Shown: positions 47,130 to 56,518, numbered from the stretch's first letter. The stretch: DNA of 64,000 nucleotides from Hyphomicrobium_A sp963782555 (GCA_963782555.1 CAWAKB010000005.1:62001-126000); one strand, 5' to 3'. A program made the numbers and translations. Notes: generated by a model from the sequence alone, not told the origin.

Positions 47130-47768
47130 ATGATCGAGACCGCGCTGACGAGCTTCACGACCTTCTTCGCCACCATCGGGCCGGTGGAGACGGCGGTGCT
47201 GTTTGCGACGCTGACGCCCCAGATGGACCGCGCCGCGCGGGCCGCGATTGCTGTGCGCGCGACCGTGATCGCCAGTCTCATCCTGCTCGTTTTCACGCTG
47301 CTGGGTCAGCCGCTGCTCGATCGGCTGGGCGTCACCATCCCGGCGCTGCAGACGGCAGGCGGAATCGTTCTTTTGATGATCGCTCTCGACATGATCTTCG
47401 CCAAGCCGACCAGCGCCTTCAAGCTCACCGAGCCCGAGGACGTGGAGGCGCAAACAAAAGACGACATAGCCGTTTTTCCGCTGGCGACGCCACTGCTTGC
47501 GGGGCCGGGTGCGATGAGCGCCGGCATTCTGCTCGCCGCCAACGCCGACGGGAACCCGCTGGCGCTTGCGGTGACGCTTGCCGGCCTCGCTGCCGTGATG
47601 GGGATCACGCTGGTCCTGCTGCTCATCTCCCGCGAGGTCAACAGCGTGATCGGCATCACGGCGCAGCGCGTGCTCATGCGCGTGTTCGGGATCCTGCTGG
47701 CGGCCATCGCCGTTCAGGCGGTCTTCAACGGCTTGAGCGCCAGCGGGCTCATCCGGCCTGGCGTCTGA
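47130..47768 (+). CDS. MarC family membrane protein
   Basis: The 212-residue protein has six helices and the MarC pattern: FFATIGPVETAVLFATLTP, LGVTIPALQTAGGIVLLMIA, and AVFPLATPLLAGPGAMSAGI. MarC proteins were once tied to multiple resistance; the transport substrate is not known. Confidence 0.9.
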   Translation: MIETALTSFTTFFATIGPVETAVLFATLTPQMDRAARAAIAVRATVIASLILLVFTLLGQPLLDRLGVTIPALQTAGGIVLLMIALDMIFAKPTSAFKLTEPEDVEAQTKDDIAVFPLATPLLAGPGAMSAGILLAANADGNPLALAVTLAGLAAVMGITLVLLLISREVNSVIGITAQRVLMRVFGILLAAIAVQAVFNGLSASGLIRPGV

Positions 47769-47858
47769 GAAGGGATCAAATCCGCACAGCCGTTAGCCGG
47801 GTGTTAACCGGAAGCGTCCAGGATTGGGACAGTCGCGTGGTTGAGAGGCGTTTGTCCC

Positions 47859-48200
47859 ATGTCGTTGTCGCGTGCCGGCCGTTGCTTGGCAAGTTTGCGT
47901 GGTGCTGGAGCGCTGTGGCGGCCGGCAGCGCTCCTACTTTCCCTGATGCTGGGCGCATGCAGCTCGGCACCGCCCTCGATGCAATCGGCGAGCTGGTATC
48001 CATCGCTGGTTGCAGGCCCGATGGGCGGCATGCCCCCGCCAGCCGGGGCGCGGCCGCAAGTCGAGATCGAAGGCGATGGCCTCGAGGGTCAGCTGCCGCC
48101 GCGACGGGGTGCCAACAAGGCGCCGGACGATCCGACGGAGCCTTTCAGCCCCAACTACGGCTCCACGCCTGCGGCCGCCACGGAGCCTGCGCCGGCATGA
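47859..48200 (+). CDS. Hypothetical lipoprotein
   Basis: The N-terminus ends in a lipobox (LLLSLMLGACSSAPP). The mature 75 residues are rich in Pro, Gly and Ala, with no fold I can recognise. ATG 47859 sits in a frame that also has a TTG at 47841. Confidence 0.55.
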   Translation: MSLSRAGRCLASLRGAGALWRPAALLLSLMLGACSSAPPSMQSASWYPSLVAGPMGGMPPPAGARPQVEIEGDGLEGQLPPRRGANKAPDDPTEPFSPNYGSTPAAATEPAPA

Positions 48201-48271
48201 CGGCCTAGAGCAATTGCGCCAGTCTGCACCTATATAGACAGCTGTCGGCCGCCGGCTTCTCCGGCGCGAAA

Positions 48272-48637
48272 ATGGTGCACGACGTGATCGTAAGAAGAGC
48301 GGCAAACCTCGCCGCCGCCGTTTCGGTGGCGTTCATGGTCGCGATGTCGGGTGCGGCGTCGGCGAAGGTGCTGTCGCGGGGAGCGGCGCCCCTTGCAGCG
48401 ACCGTCCCGAGCGTTGGCGGCCGCTATGTCCCGCCGCGGGCGCTTGGAAAAGGGCCTTCTTTCAAATCGGTGGCGCCGAAAGGCGAAGCGCAAAAGCAGC
48501 CCTATCCCTCTCGCTATTACTACGATACCAGCCGCGGCAACTATGGCTGCCACCGGTACGGCAAGCGCGCGATCGACACCGACAACATCAACTGGTGGAC
48601 GCGCTACAAGGCATGCACGGAGACGGGCGGCGACTGA
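48272..48637 (+). CDS. Small secreted protein with WWxRYxxC motif
   Basis: A signal peptide (to about residue 31) precedes a mature protein ending in RGNYGCHRYGKRAIDTDNIN and WWTRYKAC. The two Cys could pair. The WWxRYxxC ending is shared with the next gene, so the two are related at the C-terminus. No family name. Confidence 0.6.
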   Translation: MVHDVIVRRAANLAAAVSVAFMVAMSGAASAKVLSRGAAPLAATVPSVGGRYVPPRALGKGPSFKSVAPKGEAQKQPYPSRYYYDTSRGNYGCHRYGKRAIDTDNINWWTRYKACTETGGD

Positions 48638-48806
48638 GTGGGCCGCCGGAGGCGCGGCGAATGGGAACCACCTCCGCCCCTACATAGTTAATGGATCACT
48701 ACCTAAATAACCTCGTTGGCGATCGCGCGAGGCCTTTGGCCCGGGGAAGCGGGGGTCGAGCGTACGCCTCGCTGTCACACGACAGCGCTGCAACGGAGGT
48801 ATCGAG

Positions 48807-49340
48807 ATGATTAAGCACGTATTGGTGGCGGGCGCCTTGGCGGCTGTCTTGCTCACAGCGGGTGCCGCACATCGATCGGCCGAAGCGCTTCCCGTCCCTG
48901 GTCTTCAAGCCAACACAGGCGGCGGCGTGACGCTGGTACGCCACGGTGGCTTTGGCGGCGGAGGATCTCACGGCTTCAGAGGCGGCGGAGGGTTTCACAG
49001 CTTCAGGGGCGGCGGAGGCATTCACAGCTTTAGGGGCGGCGGAGGCATTCACAGTTTCCGCGGCCCTGTCGTTCGTAGCTTTCGCGGCCCCGTGGTCGCG
49101 CCTTTCGGCCGCCGCTCGGGAGGCCCATACATTAACGGAGGCCACCACCATGGCCACCATCATCATCGCGGCATTCGCATCTACCCCGGCTATTACGGGT
49201 ATGCCCCCTACTACTATTCCGATTATTACGGTGACTACTACGACGACGACGCCTGCTCTGGGCTGAGGTACAAGGCCGAGCGTACGGGCAGCCGGTATTG
49301 GTGGAACCGCTACCGCCGCTGCGTCGCAGCCTACTACTGA
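48807..49340 (+). CDS. Secreted Gly/His/Tyr-rich repeat protein
   Basis: A signal peptide is followed by four near-copies of FRGGGGxHS (about bases 48950-49085), two copies of SFRGPVV, a His cluster (HHHGHHHH) and a Tyr/Asp-rich stretch (GYAPYYYSDYYGDYYDDD). The end is CSGLRYKAERTGSRYWWNRY followed by RRCVAAYY. His and Tyr clusters suggest metal binding or a cross-linked surface layer, by inference. Similar DNA repeats underlie the Gly repeats. Confidence 0.7.
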   Translation: MIKHVLVAGALAAVLLTAGAAHRSAEALPVPGLQANTGGGVTLVRHGGFGGGGSHGFRGGGGFHSFRGGGGIHSFRGGGGIHSFRGPVVRSFRGPVVAPFGRRSGGPYINGGHHHGHHHHRGIRIYPGYYGYAPYYYSDYYGDYYDDDACSGLRYKAERTGSRYWWNRYRRCVAAYY

Positions 49341-49424
49341 AAGCAGGGGCCGGAGCAATCCGGCCCTTAGCGCCTTACATATTTGCGGCTGGCGCGGTGC
49401 GCCGGATACGGGCAGAGTCTTGGA

Positions 49425-50003
49425 ATGCCTGCCATCGAGACGCGACACGGCTCGGGGATCGCGATCCGCCGTTGGTCCGAGATCGCCGACAAGGACAGCT
49501 TGATGCCGGCGCTCGATGCTATCTTCTTCGAGGCGAGCGCCACCAAGTCGTTTGCGAGCGCAGCGGAGCGGTCCGCGTTCCACGAGCGCTGGCTCGGCCG
49601 CTATCTGGCGCACGAGCCGCAATGGGCCTATGTTGCGCGCGCCGCCGACGGCTCGGTTGCCGGCTACCTCGTCGGCAGCATCGACGACCCGCGGCACAGC
49701 AGACACGCAGACGTCGGCTACTTCCTCGACTTCGCCGATCTGACCGAGAGCTATCCCGCACACCTGCACGTCAATCTGGCACCCCGCTACCGCAATCGCG
49801 GGATCGGTGCCGATCTGATCGCGGCGTTCGCAGCCGACGCTGCGCAGGCGGGGGCCGCGGGGCTGCACGTCGTGACCGGAGCCAGCTCGCGCAATGTGCG
49901 CTTCTATGAGCGCAACGGCTTTCGCGAATTGGCGCGCGCGACCTTCAATGCGCACAACATCGTCTTCCTCGGCCGGCGTCTGGCGCCTCCAGAAACGGCT
50001 TGA
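49425..50003 (+). CDS. GNAT-family N-acetyltransferase
   Basis: The 192-residue protein has a full GNAT core: AYVARAADGSVAGYLVGS, HVNLAPRYRNRGIGADLIAA (acetyl-CoA loop RNRGIG) and ASSRNVRFYERNGF. The substrate is unknown. It lies 62 bp before the aap operon on the same strand. Confidence 0.88.
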   Translation: MPAIETRHGSGIAIRRWSEIADKDSLMPALDAIFFEASATKSFASAAERSAFHERWLGRYLAHEPQWAYVARAADGSVAGYLVGSIDDPRHSRHADVGYFLDFADLTESYPAHLHVNLAPRYRNRGIGADLIAAFAADAAQAGAAGLHVVTGASSRNVRFYERNGFRELARATFNAHNIVFLGRRLAPPETA

Positions 50004-50065
50004 TCTCCACGCCGGGGCGGCGATGATGCTCAAGACACGCGCAAGGACGCTTGCAGAGAGGGTGC

Positions 50066-50836
50066 ATGCCGAAGGCCGAAATGCGCAAGGCGCCGAGGAA
50101 GGCGCCGGCCATCGAGATGTCGGGCGTGCACAAGTGGTTCGGCGATTTTCATGCGCTGAACGACGTCTCGCTTGAGGTTAAGCAGGGCGAGCGGATCGTA
50201 ATCTGCGGGCCGTCGGGGTCGGGCAAGTCAACGCTCATCCGTTGCATCAACCGTCTGGAGCCCCACGACGAGGGCCGTATCGTGGTCGACGGCCATGAGC
50301 TGACGGGCGACCTGCGCCAGATCGAGACCGTGCGCTCCGAGGTCGGCATGGTCTTCCAGCAGTTCAACCTGTTTCCGCATCTGACCGTGCTCGACAACGT
50401 CTGCCTGGCGCCCGTGTGGGTGCGCAAGATGGCGCGCGCAGAGGCGGTGGCGCTCGCCATGCAGCTCTTGGAGCGGGTGCAGATCGGGGCGCAGGCGCTG
50501 AAGTATCCGGGCCAGCTGTCGGGCGGCCAGCAGCAGCGGGTTGCGATCGCGCGCTCGCTCGCCATGAGCCCGCGTATCATGCTGTTCGACGAGCCGACCT
50601 CGGCGCTCGATCCGGAGATGGTGAAGGAGGTCCTCGACGTGATGACCGAGCTCGCCAGCCAAGGCATGACCATGCTGGTGGTCACGCACGAGATGGGCTT
50701 TGCCCGCGCCGCCGCCGACCGCGTGATCTTCATGGACGAAGGGCAGATCGTGGAGGATGCCGCGCCGGAGGCGTTCTTCGATCACCCCCGCTCTGAGCGC
50801 ACGCGCAAGTTCCTGTCGCAGATTCTCGCCCACTGA
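50066..50836 (+). CDS. aapP: General L-amino acid ABC transporter, ATP-binding protein
   Basis: Walker A GPSGSGKST, Q-loop VFQQFNLFPHLT, signature LSGGQQQRVAIARSL, Walker B IMLFDEPTSALD and the switch His in VVTHEMGF. The 256 residues and the downstream genes identify the AapP subunit of the rhizobial broad amino-acid uptake system. ATG 50066 has GAGAGGG upstream. In rhizobia aapP is usually the last gene; here it is first. Confidence 0.9.
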   Translation: MPKAEMRKAPRKAPAIEMSGVHKWFGDFHALNDVSLEVKQGERIVICGPSGSGKSTLIRCINRLEPHDEGRIVVDGHELTGDLRQIETVRSEVGMVFQQFNLFPHLTVLDNVCLAPVWVRKMARAEAVALAMQLLERVQIGAQALKYPGQLSGGQQQRVAIARSLAMSPRIMLFDEPTSALDPEMVKEVLDVMTELASQGMTMLVVTHEMGFARAAADRVIFMDEGQIVEDAAPEAFFDHPRSERTRKFLSQILAH

Positions 50837-50853
50837 GCCCGAGGAGCCCAACC

Positions 50854-51867
50854 ATGCGGCACGCAACCGCGATGCTCGTTCTCGCCGCTGCTGCGATGCT
50901 TTCATGCGGTGCGCGGGCGGCGACGCTGGGCGAGGTCAAAGACCGCGGGGATCTGCGCTGCGGGGTCAACATCGGGCTGGCCGGCTTCAGCGCCCCCAAT
51001 GACAAGGGCGAGTGGCAGGGCCTCGATGTCGATTTCTGCCGGGCAGTCGCCTCGGCGATTTTCAAGGATCCGACCAAGATCAAGTTCGTGCCCTTGTCGG
51101 CGAAGGAGCGCTTCACGGCGCTGCAGTCGGGCGAGATCGACCTGCTCTCGCGCAACACGACATGGACCATGAGCCGCGACACCGAGCAGGGGCTCGACTT
51201 CGTCGGCATCACTTATTACGACGGCCAGGGGTTCCTGGTGCGAAAGAGCCTCGGCATCACCTCGGTCGCGCAGCTTGCCGGCGCCAGCATCTGCATGCAG
51301 ACCGGCACCACCAACGAGCTCAACGTCGCCGACTACTTCCGCACGCACAAGCTCACCTTCAACCCGGTGGTGTTCGAGAAGAACGAGGAGGCGATCTCCG
51401 CCTACAACCTCGGCCGTTGTGATGCCTACACGACCAACTCCTCAGGGCTCTACGCGCAGCGCATCAAGCTCGCCGACCCGGATGCCAACGTCGTGCTGCC
51501 CGAGATCATCTCCAAGGAGCCGTTGGGCCCGGTCGTGCGCCAGGGCGACGACGAGTGGGCCAACCTGGTGCAGTGGACGCTCTTTGCCTGGCTCAATGCG
51601 GAGGAGCTTGGCATCAAGCAGGCCAACGTCGATGCGATGCTCTCCTCGCCCAACCCGGAGATCCGGCGCTTGCTGGGCGTGGAGGGCGACTTCGGCAAGG
51701 GCATCGGGCTCTCGAACGACTGGGCCTACGAGATCATCAAGAACGTCGGCAACTACGGCGAGTCGTTTGAGCGCAATGTCGGCAAGGGCTCGCGCCTCAA
51801 CATCGCGCGCGGCTTGAACCGGCTGTGGACCGACGGTGGGCTGCACTACGCGCCCCCAATCCGCTAG
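50854..51867 (+). CDS. aapJ: General L-amino acid ABC transporter, substrate-binding protein
   Basis: A signal peptide precedes the solute-binding fold (TLGEVKDRGDLRCGVNIGLA, GEIDLLSRNTTWTMSRDTEQ, ICMQTGTTNELNVADYF). AapJ binds a wide range of L-amino acids in the periplasm. It is 17 bases after aapP and 15 before aapQ. Confidence 0.92.
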   Translation: MRHATAMLVLAAAAMLSCGARAATLGEVKDRGDLRCGVNIGLAGFSAPNDKGEWQGLDVDFCRAVASAIFKDPTKIKFVPLSAKERFTALQSGEIDLLSRNTTWTMSRDTEQGLDFVGITYYDGQGFLVRKSLGITSVAQLAGASICMQTGTTNELNVADYFRTHKLTFNPVVFEKNEEAISAYNLGRCDAYTTNSSGLYAQRIKLADPDANVVLPEIISKEPLGPVVRQGDDEWANLVQWTLFAWLNAEELGIKQANVDAMLSSPNPEIRRLLGVEGDFGKGIGLSNDWAYEIIKNVGNYGESFERNVGKGSRLNIARGLNRLWTDGGLHYAPPIR

Positions 51868-51882
51868 GGGAGCGTACGGGGG

Positions 51883-53076
51883 ATGGCCAGCACCGTAGAA
51901 AAGCTTAAGCGTTCGCTGATGAGCCTCGACTGGCTCTACGACGCCAAGACGCGCGGGCTGATCTTTCAGGTCGCGCTGCTCGTCGGCGTCGCCGCGCTCT
52001 TCATCGAGATCGCGCTCAATACCGCCGCAAACCTCAAGGCGCAGAACATCGCCACCGGTTTCGGCTTTCTCCATAAGCCTTCAGGCTTCGACATCTCGCA
52101 GACGCTGATCCCCTACTCCAGCACCTCGACCTACGGCGCCGTGTTCTGGGTGGGGCTCACCAACACGTTGCTTGTCGCCGCGATCGGCATCGTGCTGGCG
52201 ACGATCTTGGGCTTCGTCATCGGCTTGTCGCGGCTGTCGGCGAACTGGCTCGTGGCAAGGCTCGCCACCGTCTACGTGGAGATCGTGCGCAACGTGCCGC
52301 TGCTCTTGCAGCTCTTGGCCTGGTACTTCACGCTGCTGATCTCGCTACCCGCGCCGCAAGCAAACTTCCGGCTGCCGCTCGGCATCGGCGTGTCCAACCG
52401 CGGCATCTATCTGCCGGCGCCCATCTGGCATGCGGGGATGGGCGTGGTGCTCGCCGCATTGGTTGTTGGCATCGCAGGCGCGGTGGCGATCGGCGTCTGG
52501 GCCAAGCGCAAACGGCTCGCGACGGGCGAGCCGGTGCCGGCCTTCTGGTACGGGCTCGGCGCCGTAGTGGTGCCGCCGCTACTCGTCTTCCTGGCGCTCG
52601 GGGCTCCCTTAGGTTTCGAGGTCCCTCATCTCGGGCGCTACAACTTCGAGGGCGGCATCGTGCTCCTGCCCGAGTTGATCGCGCTGCTGCTGGGGCTCAC
52701 GCTCTATACCGCGGCGTTCATCGCCGAGATCGTGCGCTCAGGCATCGAGGCGGTCCCGCGCGGGCAGAAGGAAGCCGCACGCGCCTTGGGCTTGCGCCCC
52801 TGGCAGGTGCAGCGCCTCGTCGTCATCCCGCAGGCGATGCGCGTCATCATCCCGCCGCTCACCAACCAGTATCTCAATCTCACCAAGAACTCCTCGCTCG
52901 CGGTGGCGATCGGGTATCCCGATCTCGTCTCGGTGTTCGCCGGCACCGTGCTCAATCAGACCAACCAGGCGGTCGAGGTGATCCTCATCAGCATGGGCGT
53001 CTATCTCGGGATCAGTTTGCTGACGGCGCTCGGCATGAACTGGTTCAACGCGCGTGTGGCGCTGGTGGAGCGGTAG
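51883..53076 (+). CDS. aapQ: General L-amino acid ABC transporter, permease AapQ
   Basis: The 397-residue permease has the long periplasmic insert and the EAA-type loop (AARALGLRPWQVQRLVVIPQ) of AapQ, with ATILGFVIGLSRLSANWLVA and VEIVRNVPLLLQLLAWYF. Its TAG stop is also the first three bases of the first palindromic element. Confidence 0.9.
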   Translation: MASTVEKLKRSLMSLDWLYDAKTRGLIFQVALLVGVAALFIEIALNTAANLKAQNIATGFGFLHKPSGFDISQTLIPYSSTSTYGAVFWVGLTNTLLVAAIGIVLATILGFVIGLSRLSANWLVARLATVYVEIVRNVPLLLQLLAWYFTLLISLPAPQANFRLPLGIGVSNRGIYLPAPIWHAGMGVVLAALVVGIAGAVAIGVWAKRKRLATGEPVPAFWYGLGAVVVPPLLVFLALGAPLGFEVPHLGRYNFEGGIVLLPELIALLLGLTLYTAAFIAEIVRSGIEAVPRGQKEAARALGLRPWQVQRLVVIPQAMRVIIPPLTNQYLNLTKNSSLAVAIGYPDLVSVFAGTVLNQTNQAVEVILISMGVYLGISLLTALGMNWFNARVALVER

Positions 53077-53147
53077 TGTGATGATCGAGAAATTCGCCGT
53101 CGCTCGCGGCACACGTCTGAGCGAATTTCTCGATCTGAATCACACTA
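53074..53147. repeat. Palindromic element 1 (AGTGTGAT type)
   Basis: Left arm 53074-53097 starts TAGTGTGAT then GATCGAGAAATTCGC. The right arm 53121-53147 is its inverse with a 3-base bulge (TGA/TCA) between the same two blocks. The loop is 23 bases. The stem would have 24 pairs. It begins within the aapQ stop codon. Confidence 0.85.
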
Positions 53148-53162
53148 CCAACTCCATGAGTT

Positions 53163-53238
53163 TAGTGTCCCTTTTGATTGCGAAGTTCGCTTGCGGGCCT
53201 AGCATCGAAGGCGGGCGAACTTCGCAATCGGGACACTA
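53163..53238. repeat. Palindromic element 2 (AGTGTCCC type)
   Basis: Left arm 53163-53190 starts TAGTGTCCC, a TTTT bulge, then GATTGCGAAGTTCGC. The right arm 53215-53238 is its inverse without the bulge. The design is the same as element 1 (9-base end, 3-4 base bulge, 15-base inner arm) with the related sequences TAGTGTSMY and GATYGMGAARTTCGC, and the bulge is on the opposite arm. It ends four bases before the aapM start. Confidence 0.85.
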
Positions 53239-53242
53239 GGCG

Positions 53243-54325
53243 ATGACGCACCGAGGGCAGGCGACGCGCATCGATTGGCTCAAGGCCAACCTATTCTCCT
53301 CGTGGGGCAATACGGTGCTGACCCTGATCGCGGCGGCGATCATCTGGGTCGTCGTCACGCGCCTTCTCGGTTGGGCGCTCTTCAGCGCTGTCTTCTCGGG
53401 CGACGATGGCGCGGCCTGCAACAAGCCGGAGGCGGGGGCGTGCTGGCCATTCATCGCTCACAAGTTCGGGCTCTTCATGTACGGCCGCTACCCGGACGCG
53501 GAGCGCTGGCGCATCAACCTGACGTACCTGCTGGCGCTGGCCGGTCTGGTTCCGCTGATGGCCCCGCGGGTGCCGGGCAAGCTGTGGCTGTCGATCTACC
53601 TGCTCGCGGTCTTTCCCGTCGTCGGGTCCGTGCTGGTGACGGGCGGCATCTTCTGGCTGCCGCATGTGCCGACCGAATTGTGGGGCGGCCTCTTTCTGAC
53701 GCTGGTAGTGGCGTCGGTCGGCATCGCCGCCTCGTTCCCCATCGGCATCCTGTTGGCGCTGGGGCGGCGGTCGCAATTGCCGATCGTGCGCTGGGTGTCG
53801 ATCGGATTCATTGAGTTCGTGCGCGGCGTGCCGCTGGTCACCGTGCTGTTCATGGCCTCGGTGATGCTGCCCTTGTTCCTGCCGCCCGAGGTGACGTTCG
53901 ACAAGCTGCTGAGGGCGCTGATCGGCGTGGCGCTCTTCTCCGCCGCCTATCTCGCCGAGGTGATCCGCGGCGGGCTGCAGGCGATCCCGCGCGGGCAATA
54001 CGAGGCGGCCGACGCGCTCGGCCTCAGTTATGCGCAGAAGATGGGGCTCATCGTGCTGCCGCAGGCCTTGAAGCTCGTGATCCCCGGTATCGTCAACTCG
54101 TTCATTTCCCTCTTCAAGGACACGAGCCTTGTCTTGATCATCGGCCTCTTCGATCTCTTGGGCATCGTGCAGCAGTCGGTCTCATCCGACGCCAAGTGGT
54201 TCTCAGCCCAGACGGCGGCGACCGGCTACGTCTTCGCAGCCTTCATCTTCTGGATCTTCTGTTTCAGCATGTCGCGCTACTCCGCCTTCCTGGAGAAGCG
54301 CCTGGCAACCGGCGAGCGGCGTTAG
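53243..54325 (+). CDS. aapM: General L-amino acid ABC transporter, permease AapM
   Basis: The 360-residue permease has the EAA loop (ADALGLSYAQKMGLIVLPQA) and VRGVPLVTVLFMASVMLPLF. Together with AapQ it forms the membrane channel. The ribosome binding region is the tip of the second palindromic element (CTAGGCG before ATG). Its stop overlaps the stop of the convergent gene by four bases. Confidence 0.9.
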   Translation: MTHRGQATRIDWLKANLFSSWGNTVLTLIAAAIIWVVVTRLLGWALFSAVFSGDDGAACNKPEAGACWPFIAHKFGLFMYGRYPDAERWRINLTYLLALAGLVPLMAPRVPGKLWLSIYLLAVFPVVGSVLVTGGIFWLPHVPTELWGGLFLTLVVASVGIAASFPIGILLALGRRSQLPIVRWVSIGFIEFVRGVPLVTVLFMASVMLPLFLPPEVTFDKLLRALIGVALFSAAYLAEVIRGGLQAIPRGQYEAADALGLSYAQKMGLIVLPQALKLVIPGIVNSFISLFKDTSLVLIIGLFDLLGIVQQSVSSDAKWFSAQTAATGYVFAAFIFWIFCFSMSRYSAFLEKRLATGERR

Positions 54326-55215
54326 TTTGGCGTATAGCAGACAAAGGCTCCGTTGAACGGGGACGGCGGGGAGCCGGCCTGGAACGTGCCGGGCGGACAG
54401 ACGCACTGGCCGTTAGCGGGGTTGGTGACGGCGAGCACGCTGTTGACCGTGCACAGTCGCTCGCCGCCGGCTTCGGACAGCCTAGGGAACATCGGCGTGT
54501 AGTTCTCCGGATCCTCGGTGCGGTGGCGTGCAATGAGCGATTTTTGCGGGTTGGGTCCGAGGTAGAACTTCAGCCCGCCGGTGATGCGGTTGTACTGCGC
54601 TTCGCCGAAATCCGCCTTGGCGAAGAGCGAGACCGGCGAGCCGGAGGTGCGCAGCAGATATTCGATGCCGGCAGCGCCGAGGCTTGCCTCGTTGACGTAG
54701 CGGTAGCCGCCATAGAGCTTGAGGTCGTCGCTCGGGTAGTAGGCCAGATCGACTTGCCCGAAGACATGATCGTCATGCGGATCAAGTACCGTGAGGCCGC
54801 CGATCGTGCCGGGAACAGCGACGCTTTCATACCCTCCTAGTCCGTCGAGCGAGAACCGGCCCACATAGAGCTGGACCTCGGCGGCCGCACGCCAGATGTC
54901 GATCGCCTCCCAGGTGTGATAGCTGCCGTAGAGACCGAGCAGATAGCGCGAGGGGTCGCGTGTGAAAAGGTGCAGCCCACCGCCGCCCATCGTGTCCTCA
55001 TCGATGCGTCCGAGCGCGCCGTCTGCCTGCAAGCCGAACTCATGTCCTAGAGGAATGGCGTAGCTGCCGAGCGCGAGCGCGGATTGCTCCCCGTCGTACT
55101 GTCCGCCCTCGAGGCTGAGCTTGGCGTTCGGGTCGGAAACCGCCGGGCCTTGCGCCATGGCTGCCGCAGGCGCCACAAGAAATGCGATCAGGCAGGCGAT
55201 GCGAATGCGGTCCAT
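54322..55215 (-). CDS. Secreted barrel-like protein, tandem copy 1
   Basis: After a signal peptide (residues 1-22) come many short amphipathic strands (GSYAIPLGHEFGLQADGALG, LLGLYGSYHTWEAIDIWRAA, KLYGGYRYVNEASLGAAGIE) typical of an outer-membrane or secreted beta structure. The C-terminal 50 residues have Cys pairs (RLCTVNS, GQCVCPPGTFQAG). It is about 60 percent identical by eye to the next gene. No family name. Confidence 0.7.
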   Translation of the reverse strand: MDRIRIACLIAFLVAPAAAMAQGPAVSDPNAKLSLEGGQYDGEQSALALGSYAIPLGHEFGLQADGALGRIDEDTMGGGGLHLFTRDPSRYLLGLYGSYHTWEAIDIWRAAAEVQLYVGRFSLDGLGGYESVAVPGTIGGLTVLDPHDDHVFGQVDLAYYPSDDLKLYGGYRYVNEASLGAAGIEYLLRTSGSPVSLFAKADFGEAQYNRITGGLKFYLGPNPQKSLIARHRTEDPENYTPMFPRLSEAGGERLCTVNSVLAVTNPANGQCVCPPGTFQAGSPPSPFNGAFVCYTPN

Positions 55216-55379
55216 GCCAGGCGGCGCCCTCCGGGCGCGGTGGGATGGCGATACCTGAAGGTATGTGCAATCCGACCGATCTCGTACGCACGATGATATC
55301 GTTGTTCACTGCCACGATTCGCTCGGCCGCCGTGGTCTTTACAGCGGAGCGGCGCCTGGCGAGGGGTGATCGCCGTTAG

Positions 55380-56279
55380 CTAGATCTTCGTGCATTGATA
55401 TTGATTGCCGACGCGAGCGGGGAGGCCTCCGGCCTCAATGGTTCCGGCCGGACAGATGCATTGGCCGTTGGTGGGGCTTGACACGAAATAGTCGGGATCA
55501 AGTGAGCACTGCGGCAGCGCAGAACCAGAGCTTGTCTTCAGCGCCGGGAACATCGGCGTGTAGTTCTCCGGATCCTCGGTGCGGTGTCGCTGGATGAGCG
55601 ACTTGTCGGAACTGGAGCCGAAGTAGAACTTCAAGCCGCCGGTGATGCGATTGAAATCCTCGTTGCCGAAGTCCGCCTTGGCGAACAGCGAGACCGGCGA
55701 GTTGAAAGCGCGCATGAGGTACTCGATGCCGGCAGCCCCGAGGCTCGTGTCGTCGACGTAGCGATAGCCGCCGTAGAGCCTGAGGTCGTCGACGAGGTAG
55801 TAGGCGAGATCGACGTGGGTGAAGAAATGATCACTATCCGAGTTGAGCACGGTGAGCCCGCTCGAGGTGATGGGAAAGTCGACGCTCTCGTAGCCGGCCA
55901 GCCCGTCGAGAGAGAAGCGGCGGATGTAGAATTGAAACTCCGCGGCCGCCCGCCAGATGTTGACCTCGTTCCAGGTGTGATAGCTGCCGTAGACGCCGAG
56001 GAGGTAGCTCGAGGGGTCGCGCGTGAACAGGTGGACGCCGCCGCCGCCCATCGTATCCTCGTCGATCCGCCCGAGCGCCCCGTCCGCCTGCAGGCCGAAC
56101 GACTGCCCCAGAGGCAGCGTGTAGCTGCCAAGCGCAAGGGCCGATTGGTCGCCGCCGTATTGCCCGCCCTCGACGCTGATCTTGGCATTGGGATTGGAGA
56201 CCGCCGCGCCTTCGGCGGACGCGAGCGCGGGTGCCAATAGCACGAGGGCCGCCAGAAGGGCGTTGCGAAGAAGGGGCAT
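55380..56279 (-). CDS. Secreted barrel-like protein, tandem copy 2
   Basis: It has the same architecture as the gene at 54322-55215: signal peptide, ALGSYTLPLGQSFGLQADGA, LGVYGSYHTWNEVNIWRAAA, LRLYGGYRYVDDTSLGAAGI and a Cys-rich end (NGQCICPAGTIEAGG). Shared HRTEDPENYTPMFP in both copies marks the domain border. The two are 164 bp apart and arose by tandem duplication. Confidence 0.7.
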   Translation of the reverse strand: MPLLRNALLAALVLLAPALASAEGAAVSNPNAKISVEGGQYGGDQSALALGSYTLPLGQSFGLQADGALGRIDEDTMGGGGVHLFTRDPSSYLLGVYGSYHTWNEVNIWRAAAEFQFYIRRFSLDGLAGYESVDFPITSSGLTVLNSDSDHFFTHVDLAYYLVDDLRLYGGYRYVDDTSLGAAGIEYLMRAFNSPVSLFAKADFGNEDFNRITGGLKFYFGSSSDKSLIQRHRTEDPENYTPMFPALKTSSGSALPQCSLDPDYFVSSPTNGQCICPAGTIEAGGLPARVGNQYQCTKI

Positions 56280-56518
56280 GGGAGGTGTTTTCCGGCCTTG
56301 TCTGACTAAGAGCGAAGGCTGATTTGTCGTGTGTTTCGCCGGGCCCAGGCGGAGAGCACTGAGAGTTGTTCACTAAATTGCGCCTGCTATCCACCGCTGA
56401 GGAATAACGTGCTGGGCGCTCCTAATGAATACGGCACGGCGCGCTTTTCGGCTGCGAGGGACGCGCCGCGCCTCGTATATTCTCAGCTCCGCGACAACAG
56501 GGATTGGACCCGGCTTCC

